Assembly (NCBI GenBank): GCA_030652715.1
Contig: JAUSQB010000471.1
Span: 1-6,688, forward strand
Direction: 5' to 3'
Source: Rugosibacter sp.
Lineage (GTDB): Bacteria > Pseudomonadota > Gammaproteobacteria > Burkholderiales > Rhodocyclaceae
DNA: 6,688 bases
Shown here: one piece after another, positions 1 through 5,372 of the stretch
Numbering within the stretch: the first letter of the stretch is position 1
How the letters are laid out: each line of letters begins with the position of its first letter
Translations under genes and position numbers: made by a program
Notes under the pieces: model-generated
The model's input: the letters and a program-made list of their open reading frames with translations, nothing else
The model's database searches: none
What the model was told of the DNA's origin: nothing

Positions 1-54
1 AGTACTGCCCTCCGAAGGCAGGGGTCGCACGTTCGAATCGTGTCAGGCGCACCA
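1..54 (+). tRNA. tRNA-Arg(CCG), 5' end cut off by the window
   Basis: This is the 3' part of a tRNA that reads CGG arginine codons. The anticodon stem is CTGCC (5-9) with GGCAG (17-21), enclosing the 7-base loop CTCCGAA; the anticodon CCG is at 12-14, after the usual U33. A 5-base variable loop (22-26) follows. The T arm pairs GCACG (27-31) with CGTGT (39-43) around TTCGAAT. The 3' acceptor strand CAGGCGC (44-50), discriminator A51 and an encoded CCA (52-54) complete it. The D arm and 5' acceptor strand lie outside the window, so acceptor pairing cannot be checked. Confidence 0.92.
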
Positions 55-102
55 ATCACCACTGGTATTTCTGGAACTGTTACGGCGCTAGCGCCGGGTG
101 AT
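55..102. repeat. Nested inverted repeats just after the tRNA
   Basis: A perfect 14-bp palindrome, CGGCGCTAGCGCCG, lies at 83-96 and could fold as a 5-bp GC stem with a CTAG loop. An outer pair, ATCACC (55-60, directly after the tRNA CCA) and GGTGAT (97-102), would stack against it. No T-run follows, so it is not a standard intrinsic terminator. It may help tRNA 3' processing, end the tRNA transcript weakly, or bind a regulator before coaX; the sequence does not decide. Confidence 0.45.
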
Positions 103-162
103 CGGATGGCGGTGTGGATGTACTCTCTTGTCCAGGCTTACTCCAGTTTTCAAAAGAAGATC

Positions 163-897
163 ATGATTCTTTGTCTCGATGCAGGGAATACGCGATTTAA
201 GTGTGGCGTGCATGATGGCCAAAAGTGGCATATGCAGCGGGCCTTTGAGTACGATGCATTATCCGGGTTGGCGAACTTGCTTCCGGCATTGCTACCCTTG
301 GTACCCAGGCAGATAATGGCCTGCAATGTCGCGGGTTCAACCATCCGACTAAAGATTGAGCGTCTCGCACAGCAGTTGACGATTCCGCTGACCTGGCTGG
401 AAAGCACATCGGCTTGCTGTGGCGTGCGTAACGGTTATGATCGCCCCGCCCAGCTTGGAGCTGACCGCTGGGCAGGGCTGATCGCTACGCGGGCATTATC
501 ATCCGAAGCATCAATCGTGGTGCTGGCCGGCACCGCGACGACCATTGATTTACTTGACGCTGAGGGAGTGTTTCGTGGCGGACTCATACTGCCGGGCTTG
601 ACATTGATGCGCCGATCCTTGGCCAGTAATACGGATCAATTACCAGATGTGTTCGATGTAAGTGGCCACTTACATGAATTACCCAAAAATACAAATGATG
701 CAATTACTAGCGGGGCACTGCATGCCACGCTGGGGGCGATTGAGAGAATGCGGCTCTCTCACGGCGTTGCCAGGTGCATTTTATCAGGTGGTGCTGCGGC
801 TGATTTGTTACCCTACCTTGCTGTGCCGGCACAGCGGATCGATTATCTGGTTCTGGAAGGCTTGTTGCAAGTAGCTAACGCATCGGCACCCGCTTGA
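163..897 (+). CDS. coaX: Type III pantothenate kinase
   Basis: CoaX phosphorylates pantothenate in the cytoplasm, the first step of coenzyme A synthesis. It belongs to the ASKHA (acetate kinase/Hsp70/actin) fold family and is unrelated to the type I CoaA kinase. The 244-residue protein has the N-terminal phosphate-binding motif DAGNTR (6-11), the family motif GADRWA (99-104) with D101 as the probable catalytic base, the second phosphate loop AGTATT (122-127), GGLILPGL (139-146), TNDAITSG (177-184) and LSGG (217-220). The frame is open back into the tRNA (from base 40), but homologues begin at the hydrophobic strand MILCLDAGNT, so ATG 163 is chosen; AGAAGA (155-160) lies close upstream as a weak ribosome site. 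In-frame ATGs at 106 and 118 would add an unlikely extension. The length is normal for the family. No birA, a frequent upstream partner in related bacteria, is present. Confidence 0.95.
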   Translation: MILCLDAGNTRFKCGVHDGQKWHMQRAFEYDALSGLANLLPALLPLVPRQIMACNVAGSTIRLKIERLAQQLTIPLTWLESTSACCGVRNGYDRPAQLGADRWAGLIATRALSSEASIVVLAGTATTIDLLDAEGVFRGGLILPGLTLMRRSLASNTDQLPDVFDVSGHLHELPKNTNDAITSGALHATLGAIERMRLSHGVARCILSGGAAADLLPYLAVPAQRIDYLVLEGLLQVANASAPA

Positions 898-922
898 CAC
901 TTTTTTCAGCGACACATAAAAC
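894..922 (+). promoter_or_regulatory. Candidate sigma-70 promoter overlapping the coaX stop
   Basis: A perfect -35 hexamer, TTGACA (894-899), contains the coaX stop codon TGA. After a 17-bp spacer comes TAAAAC (917-922), matching 4 of 6 bases of TATAAT. Transcription would begin near 929 and leave a leader of roughly 190 bases before the SPOR-like gene. The -10 is mediocre, so this is a candidate only. Confidence 0.35.
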
Positions 923-1034
923 TCGATAGCAACCTTTGGCAAGCTGCCGTTGGGTGTCATCAAGTGATCAAATACAATGCCGCGTGGCTGTCGGGGTTTC
1001 CCAAGGCAAGGTGCACCTGATCGAGCATTTCGTT

Positions 1035-1079
1035 AGCAGGCAGAATATGAATTCTGATAACGCGCAGCCTGCTGGCTGC
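1035..1079 (+). promoter_or_regulatory. Alternative hairpins in the leader of the SPOR-like gene
   Basis: Two adjacent hairpins can form: CAGAAT (1041-1046) with ATTCTG (1051-1056), loop ATGA; and GCAGCC (1064-1069) with GGCTGC (1074-1079), loop TGCT. A third pairing, AGCAGGC (1035-1041) with GCCTGCT (1067-1073), uses bases of the second hairpin and so excludes it. No T-run follows. The arrangement resembles a switchable leader, but no known riboswitch class is recognised. The rest of 898-1119 shows no recognised gene apart from a possible tiny ORF. Confidence 0.35.
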
Positions 1080-1115
1080 TACACTGATATATCTTGCTGC
1101 GAGGGATGGAATTGA
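1047..1115 (+). CDS. Possible 22-residue leader peptide (speculative)
   Basis: ATG 1047 opens a 22-codon frame that stops at TGA 1113-1115, four bases before the GTG start of the SPOR-like gene. A weak purine-containing stretch, AGCAGG (1035-1040), lies upstream. The predicted peptide has three cysteines near its end (CYTDISCC). The same frame is open upstream to a stop at 927-929, with TTG and GTG starts available at 936, 954, 984 and 1011, so a product of up to 59 residues is possible. No family is recognised. The position suggests translational coupling or attenuation, but a chance frame is more likely. Confidence 0.15.
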   Translation: MNSDNAQPAGCYTDISCCEGWN

Positions 1116-1119
1116 TCCT

Positions 1120-1767
1120 GTGAAAATTTTGCGTTTGTTTTTTTTCTTGCTGATTTTGGTTAATCTCGTTTTCTTAGCCTGGTCTCAAGGTTATTTTGAC
1201 GGGGCAACCGAGGTGCACGAGCCTTATCGGCTGGAGCAGCAATTGAACGCGGAAAAAATGCGGATTGTGGATGAAGGACAAGCGAGTGCATCCCCGGTAG
1301 CTTGTCAAGTATTAGGTGGCTTGACCAAAGCCGCAGTCGAGCAGATCGAACGTGATGCAGCAGTTTTGGGGGGTGAAACCAGGCGGTTGCAACCGCAAGA
1401 TTTCTACCGGGTGGTAATTGCTGGTTTGACTGATCAAACCGTGGCAGATACAAAAAAGTTTGAATTGCTATCGCAGTTGCCGCAAGTACCATCGCCCCTG
1501 AATGAAATACAAGTGCAAATGGTGTCCAATGTACCCAGTGCACGGTATGAAATTCTTTTGGGAATTTTTATTGAAGAAGTGGCCGCACGCGACTATGTCG
1601 CCCTGCTTGCCGGGCAGGGTATAGCTTCAGCTCGATGGGAAAAGCCAAACCCCTTGGCGCCCAGTGAAAGGGTGGAAATGCAGGTAAAGGCAGAGGTGCT
1701 AACCGGCCAATTGAAGATGTGGATTGCACAGTTTCCTTCTGCGATGGTGATGCATTGTGCGCAGTAA
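1120..1767 (+). CDS. SPOR-like single-pass membrane protein
   Basis: The 215-residue product is a probable inner-membrane protein with its C-terminal domain in the periplasm. After the short basic start MKILR, residues 6-21 are strongly hydrophobic and form one transmembrane anchor, with no lipobox or clear cleavage site. Residues 142-173, from RYEILLGIF to GIASARW, match the second half of a SPOR repeat (aromatic strand, G-x-F, helix with alanines, then a Gly-containing turn); SPOR domains bind denuded peptidoglycan glycans at division sites. Residues 62-85 may be a degenerate first half. Small SPOR-like proteins of this shape follow coaX in many betaproteobacteria. The start is GTG 1120, with GAGGGATGGA (1101-1110) upstream as a distant ribosome site. 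Codons 7-9 contain a run of eight T. The next gene starts 45 bp downstream, suggesting one operon. The division role is inferred. Confidence 0.7.
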   Translation: MKILRLFFFLLILVNLVFLAWSQGYFDGATEVHEPYRLEQQLNAEKMRIVDEGQASASPVACQVLGGLTKAAVEQIERDAAVLGGETRRLQPQDFYRVVIAGLTDQTVADTKKFELLSQLPQVPSPLNEIQVQMVSNVPSARYEILLGIFIEEVAARDYVALLAGQGIASARWEKPNPLAPSERVEMQVKAEVLTGQLKMWIAQFPSAMVMHCAQ

Positions 1768-1812
1768 GCTTGATAGATCCAGAATCGTAGCTCAACAAGA
1801 CTTATCGCTGGC

Positions 1813-2433
1813 GTGAGTTATATCGTTGGGTTAACAGGCGGGATCGGCAGCGGAAAAAGTGCGGTGGCGGATTTGTTTGCTGCCCATCAGGTATCGGTTA
1901 TCGATACCGATGTGGTTTCCCACGTGCTGACGGCTGCCGGAGGCGCGGCGATGCCGCCTATTCGTGCTGCTTTTGGCGAGCGCATGATCACGCCCGACGG
2001 TGCGCTTGATCGTGCCGCAATGCGTGCGTATGTATTCGCTCAGCCTGAAGCGCGTCAGCGGCTCGAAGCCATTTTGCATCCATTAATCCGGGCGGAGGTT
2101 GACCGGCTCGTTAACGCTGAGAGTCTGCGCAGTCATTATTTTTACACAGTTCTTGTTGTGCCGCTCTTGGTCGAGTCGGGAACTTATCGCCAACGTGTGC
2201 AGCGCATCGCGGTAGTCGATTGCTCTGAAACGACCCAGGTTCGCCGTGTGATGGCCCGTAATGGCTTGTCTCAAAACGAGGTTGAGCGAATACTGCAAGC
2301 TCAGGCCACCCGGGCTGAACGTTTGGCTATTGCCGATGATGTCATCGAAAATGAGGGTCAACTCGCTGCATTAGCACCTCAAGTAGCGCAGTTGCATGAA
2401 AAATATCTCGGATTGGCGCATCATGTGTGTTGA
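1813..2433 (+). CDS. coaE: Dephospho-CoA kinase
   Basis: CoaE phosphorylates the 3'-hydroxyl of dephospho-CoA with ATP, the last step of coenzyme A synthesis, in the cytoplasm. The 206-residue protein begins with a P-loop, GGIGSGKS (9-16), followed by DTD (31-33) where the family has its catalytic aspartate, the conserved ILHP (87-90), VVPLLVESG (114-122), and a C-terminal block with the pattern R..R.G.S, Q....R and ADDVIENEG typical of CoaE. Length is normal. The start is GTG 1813; a stop at 1774-1776 and no other good start in between leave it as the only sensible choice, although no clear Shine-Dalgarno is visible. With coaX upstream, the window carries both ends of the CoA pathway. In many betaproteobacteria the prepilin peptidase pilD precedes coaE; here it is absent. 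Confidence 0.95.
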   Translation: MSYIVGLTGGIGSGKSAVADLFAAHQVSVIDTDVVSHVLTAAGGAAMPPIRAAFGERMITPDGALDRAAMRAYVFAQPEARQRLEAILHPLIRAEVDRLVNAESLRSHYFYTVLVVPLLVESGTYRQRVQRIAVVDCSETTQVRRVMARNGLSQNEVERILQAQATRAERLAIADDVIENEGQLAALAPQVAQLHEKYLGLAHHVC

Positions 2434-2439
2434 GATTTG

Positions 2440-2451
2440 CCCAAATTTGGG
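2440..2451. repeat. Perfect palindrome between coaE and zapD
   Basis: CCCAAATTTGGG is a perfect 12-bp palindrome, seven bases after the coaE stop. Weak G-U and U-A pairs can extend it by three pairs, and an AT-rich stretch (2461-2472) follows. It could be an operator-like site or a weak attenuator, but the GC content and T-run are too poor to call a terminator. Confidence 0.3.
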
Positions 2452-2487
2452 TGACAATGCTTTTTATTTTATCCACTCGGTCGGCGC

Positions 2488-3243
2488 GTGATTAATTACG
2501 AATATCCTCTTAGTGAGCGAGTGCGCACTTTATTGCGACTCGAAGACCTGTTCGAAAAAATCATACATTTTTCCTCTGCCGAAGGTGCTGCCGAACATCA
2601 TGTGGCGCTGGTATTGCTGTTTGAGATTCTTGAAGTGGCCAGCCGTGCAGATTTGAAATTCGATCTGATTCAGGAACTGGAGCGTCAGCGGCAGGTTCTG
2701 CTGTCTTTCCGTAATAATCCGGAAATTTCTGAAGAAGCCCTTTCGGGTGCGCTCTATGAAATCGAGCAGGCAAGTACCCAGCTACTCGCCGTGCAAGGAA
2801 AGATCGGCCATTATCTACGTGAAAATGATTGGTTGATGAGTATTAAAAACCGAGCTGTCATTCCAGGCGGGGTATGTAAGTTTGATCTGCCGGGCTACCA
2901 CTACTGGCTGAACCGCGATACGCCTTTGCGGCAACAGAATATCGAATCCTGGTTGACGCCGCTGTTGCCCATTCGGCAAGCACTGACGATCGTGCTGCGC
3001 TTGTTGCGTGCATCTGGCCGCTCAGAGAGACTGCTGGCCCAGCGAGGCGCTTATCAGGTCATGATGGGTGGGCGAAATTACCAATTGGTCCGGCTGCAGA
3101 TCGGAAAAAATGAATTGGTATTGCCGGAAATTTCCGCCGGCAAACTCGCCATTAATGTCCGGTTTTTGCGGCCGGATATGACGCATCGGCCACGCCAGAT
3201 CGAGACCGATGTTGAGTTTGAAATGATGCTATGTAATCTTTGA
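2488..3243 (+). CDS. zapD: Cell division protein ZapD
   Basis: ZapD (formerly YacF) is a cytoplasmic protein that binds the C-terminal tail of FtsZ and bundles its filaments, stabilising the division ring. The 251-residue product matches the family in length and throughout: the start YEYPLSERVRTLLRLEDLF (4-22), a helical region to about residue 115, RENDWL (111-116), then the family signature with IPGG (125-128), CKFDLP (130-135) and HYWL (138-141), the helix LRLLRASG (170-177), and a beta-rich C-terminal part ending INVRFL (222-227). The start is GTG 2488, since the protein begins exactly where homologues do. coaE ends 54 bp upstream and yacG begins 2 bp downstream, the conserved coaE-zapD-yacG order. 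Translation of yacG is probably coupled to it. Confidence 0.95.
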   Translation: MINYEYPLSERVRTLLRLEDLFEKIIHFSSAEGAAEHHVALVLLFEILEVASRADLKFDLIQELERQRQVLLSFRNNPEISEEALSGALYEIEQASTQLLAVQGKIGHYLRENDWLMSIKNRAVIPGGVCKFDLPGYHYWLNRDTPLRQQNIESWLTPLLPIRQALTIVLRLLRASGRSERLLAQRGAYQVMMGGRNYQLVRLQIGKNELVLPEISAGKLAINVRFLRPDMTHRPRQIETDVEFEMMLCNL

Positions 3244-3245
3244 GC

Positions 3246-3452
3246 ATGACTTCTGGTCGTTCTGATTTATCCAAGTTGCCCCGCATCGTGCTTTGTCCGC
3301 GTTGCGGAGCATCGGTCGAATGGGTGGAAGCCAGTCGCTTTCGACCATTTTGTTCTGCGCGCTGCAAGACCGATGATCTGGGTGCGTGGGAAAGCGAAGC
3401 GTATCGCGTTGCTGCCAGTGAAGAAGCACCGCTGAGCGACGAATCAGAATAG
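3246..3452 (+). CDS. yacG: DNA gyrase inhibitor YacG, zinc-binding
   Basis: YacG is a small zinc protein that in Escherichia coli binds the GyrB C-terminal region and blocks DNA binding by gyrase. The 68-residue product has the four zinc ligands C17, C20 (CPRC) and C36, C40 (CSARC), followed by the family signature CKTDDLGAWESEAYRV and a short acidic tail. ATG 3246, two bases after the zapD stop, is preferred; an in-frame TTG at 3240 overlaps that stop and would add only two residues. No strong ribosome site is visible, which fits coupling to zapD. It is the last gene of the + strand run and converges on the Nudix/ThiE gene 33 bp away. Confidence 0.92.
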   Translation: MTSGRSDLSKLPRIVLCPRCGASVEWVEASRFRPFCSARCKTDDLGAWESEAYRVAASEEAPLSDESE

Positions 3453-3469
3453 TTGCGTAAACTGCAACT
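3451..3469. repeat. Small inverted repeat between convergent genes
   Basis: AGTTGC (3451-3456) and GCAACT (3464-3469) can form a 6-bp hairpin with a 7-base loop, starting inside the yacG stop codon. It sits in the 33-bp gap between two converging genes, where a bidirectional terminator would be expected. Neither side has a real T-run, so a terminator role is weakly supported. Confidence 0.3.
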
Positions 3470-3485
3470 CAACTATGCGGCGGCT

Positions 3486-4451
3486 TTACCAGGCCGCACG
3501 AATGGCAGCGATGCCATGCGCTCCGCAGGCGCGGGCAGCGTCAAGATCGTCGAGCGATAACCCGCCCAGGGCAAAAGTCGGCACGGGTGGTACGGCGCAG
3601 TTGCTATCAAGGTTGCTACCGAAGTTGCCATTAATCTCTGCTGCGAAAGCCGCCCACCCCAAGCCCGCGCGTCCGGGATGTGTTGCGGTTTCACGTATGG
3701 GCCCATAAACCACGAAATCACAACCGATATGCGCTGCTTGCATTAACCCGGCAGGGCTGTGGCACGACGCAGCCACCAGTGGAAATTCGGGGCGTGCTGC
3801 GCAGGTGGCCAGTTGTGCGGAGGTTAGGTGGACACCATCAGCTCCGGCGGCTAAAGCCAGCCCCGTGTCGTTGTTGACCAGCACGCGAGCCCCCGCGCTG
3901 TGACAGCATTTGACTGCCGTGCGAACAAACGCCTCACGCTGTCGGGGGCTAAGCGCTGGTTCGCGCAGTTGTACAAGTTTGAGCCCGTTTTTCAGCGCGC
4001 GATCAAGTGCTTCAAGTTGAGCAGCCACTCCTATTTCAGCGGCGTGCGTGATGGCGTAAAACGCAGGCAAGGCCAGCGCGGCGAGGACGGGGGTGTTGGC
4101 TGGCAACATCGGCTGAACGGTCGGCGCACCGGGCGTTTGCCATGTAAGGGTGCTATGCACACGATTGCTGATCTCACCTTGCCAGGCACGTACCCGGAAA
4201 AAGTTTAGATGCACATGGGCATGTTCATACACATACTCCCGGTGCAACCACGGGTCGGCACGCAAGACCTCTATGCCGAGTTCTTCACGCAATTCACGCA
4301 CCAGGGCTTCGCGCGCTGTTTCGCCGGGCTCGATTTTTCCGCCGGGAAACTCCCAATAGCCGGGATAAAACGTATCGGCTGCGCGTTGCCCTAATAAAAA
4401 TTGACCGTTCCCCCGCTCAATAATGGCGGCGGCGACATGCGTTACTTTCAT
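3486..4451 (-). CDS. Nudix hydrolase (MutT-like) fused to a ThiE/TenI-like domain
   Basis: The N-terminal domain (about 1-125) is a Nudix hydrolase of MutT type, expected to hydrolyse 8-oxo-dGTP and protect DNA from oxidised nucleotides. Its Nudix box is complete, from G38 through E44 and R52-E53-L54 to E56-E57 and G59-I60. A linker with LPANTPVL (116-123) leads to a ThiE/TenI-like barrel (about 130-321) with QLRE (161-164), NNDTGLALAAGADGVHL (193-209), SCH (229-231), VVYGPIRET (247-255) and the phosphate loop ALGG (294-297). Compared with thiamine phosphate synthase, the lysine after QLRE is proline, the NDR arginine is threonine, the aspartate after GVHLGQ is missing and the T-x-T-K lysine is histidine, so classical activity is unlikely. 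H231 lies where TenI has its tautomerase histidine. Such fusions are known in beta- and gammaproteobacteria. Start ATG 4451 overlaps the stop of the upstream ATPase gene. Confidence 0.9.
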   Translation of the reverse strand: MKVTHVAAAIIERGNGQFLLGQRAADTFYPGYWEFPGGKIEPGETAREALVRELREELGIEVLRADPWLHREYVYEHAHVHLNFFRVRAWQGEISNRVHSTLTWQTPGAPTVQPMLPANTPVLAALALPAFYAITHAAEIGVAAQLEALDRALKNGLKLVQLREPALSPRQREAFVRTAVKCCHSAGARVLVNNDTGLALAAGADGVHLTSAQLATCAARPEFPLVAASCHSPAGLMQAAHIGCDFVVYGPIRETATHPGRAGLGWAAFAAEINGNFGSNLDSNCAVPPVPTFALGGLSLDDLDAARACGAHGIAAIRAAW

Positions 4452-5329
4452 TTTTTCGCGCGGCTATGCCGACCGGCGTAATCCCGGGCAAATTGCCAGG
4501 CCACGCGACCGCTGCGCGAGCCGCGCATCTGCGTCCATTGCAAGGCTTCGCTGCGGATGGGATTGTCTGGCTCCAGCGTGTCGGTGGGGTAGCCAAAAAC
4601 GGTGAGCCAATGAGCACAAATGGCAAGATATTCATCTTGCGTGAAGGCGTAAAAAGACAGCCATAAACCAAAGCGTTCAGACAGCGAGATTTTTTCTTCG
4701 GTCGTTTCGCCGGGGTGCACGTCGCCGTCTTCGGTGTAGGTTGCTTCAAGGTTTTCAGCCATTTTTTCCGGCATCAGATGGCGCCGGTTGGAGGTGGCAT
4801 AGACCAGCAGGTTTTCCGGCATGCCGGTGATGGACCCATCCAGCAGGCTCTTCATCGCTTTGTAACCCGGCTCGTTCGCCTCGAACGATAAATCGTCGCA
4901 GAAAATAATGAATTTTTCGCGGCGTTCAAAAACCAGATCAACAATGTCAGGTAAATAAACCAGATCGTCCTTATCGACCTCAATTAGGCGCAATTTGCGG
5001 TGGGAAAACTGGTTTAACACAGCTTTCACGAGCGAGCTTTTGCCTGTGCCGCGCGCACCGGTGAGCAGCACATTGTTGGCGCTTTTGCCTTGTACAAACT
5101 GCAGCGTGTTTTGTTCGATGCGTTTTTTCTGTACTTCAACGCCCTGTAAATCGTTCAAGCGAATCGCGTGCGGATGCCGCACGCCTTCGAGCCAGCCGCG
5201 CCCGTTGCGGGTGCGCCAGCGAAAAGCACAGGCCGACCAGTCAGTCACTGGCAAGGCGGGTGGCAAGATCGCTTCAAGACGATCAATCAATGTTTCGGCG
5301 CGCAAAAGTAAGCGAGAAAAGTCAGTCAT
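4448..5329 (-). CDS. DUF815-type AAA+ ATPase
   Basis: This is a cytoplasmic P-loop ATPase of the DUF815 family, whose cellular job is not firmly known. The 293-residue protein has an N-terminal helical segment, then Walker A GARGTGKS (91-98), Walker B IIFCDD (141-146), sensor-1 region YATSN (177-181), a probable arginine finger in LSERFG (216-221) and a C-terminal GSRSGR segment (270-275) with a likely sensor-2 arginine. ATG 5329 is chosen because homologues begin with a similar MTDFSRLLLRAETLIDRLE-type helix; the frame stays open upstream, and a second ATG at 5374 would add 15 residues and cross the mltA start. The stop overlaps the next ATG (ATGA, 4451-4448), so it is coupled to the Nudix/ThiE gene, a pairing common in betaproteobacteria. 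This suggests a shared stress or housekeeping role, which is inference. Confidence 0.88.
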   Translation of the reverse strand: MTDFSRLLLRAETLIDRLEAILPPALPVTDWSACAFRWRTRNGRGWLEGVRHPHAIRLNDLQGVEVQKKRIEQNTLQFVQGKSANNVLLTGARGTGKSSLVKAVLNQFSHRKLRLIEVDKDDLVYLPDIVDLVFERREKFIIFCDDLSFEANEPGYKAMKSLLDGSITGMPENLLVYATSNRRHLMPEKMAENLEATYTEDGDVHPGETTEEKISLSERFGLWLSFYAFTQDEYLAICAHWLTVFGYPTDTLEPDNPIRSEALQWTQMRGSRSGRVAWQFARDYAGRHSRAKK

Positions 5330-5372
5330 CGGTACACTCTGGGTTTTTAACGCGACGAACTTTAGCAGATTC
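5330..5372. promoter_or_regulatory. 43-bp divergent intergenic region
   Basis: Both the ATPase gene (-) and mltA (+) are read away from this gap. It is too short for two separate full promoters, so at least one promoter must extend into the other gene or the two must overlap. An AT-rich core, GGTTTTTAA (5342-5350), could hold a -10 element on either strand. No convincing -35 and -10 pair was found. Confidence 0.35.

Noticed and set aside
1..162. tRNA-Arg 3' end as an attachment site for a genomic island
   Set aside because: No integrase, no direct repeat of the tRNA 3' end found within the window, and all following genes are core housekeeping genes.
957..1146. Reverse-strand frame across the coaX-SPOR gap, ending at 960-962
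   Set aside because: It runs into the antisense of the SPOR-like gene, has no family resemblance and no ribosome site. It is most likely a chance frame.
3475..4394. Several + strand frames opposite the Nudix/ThiE gene
   Set aside because: They are short antisense frames with no motifs, while the reverse strand carries a complete, motif-rich protein.
4995..5372. N-terminal extension of mltA upstream of ATG 5373
   Set aside because: It is the complement of the ATPase coding sequence, and a clear lipoprotein signal peptide begins exactly at 5373.
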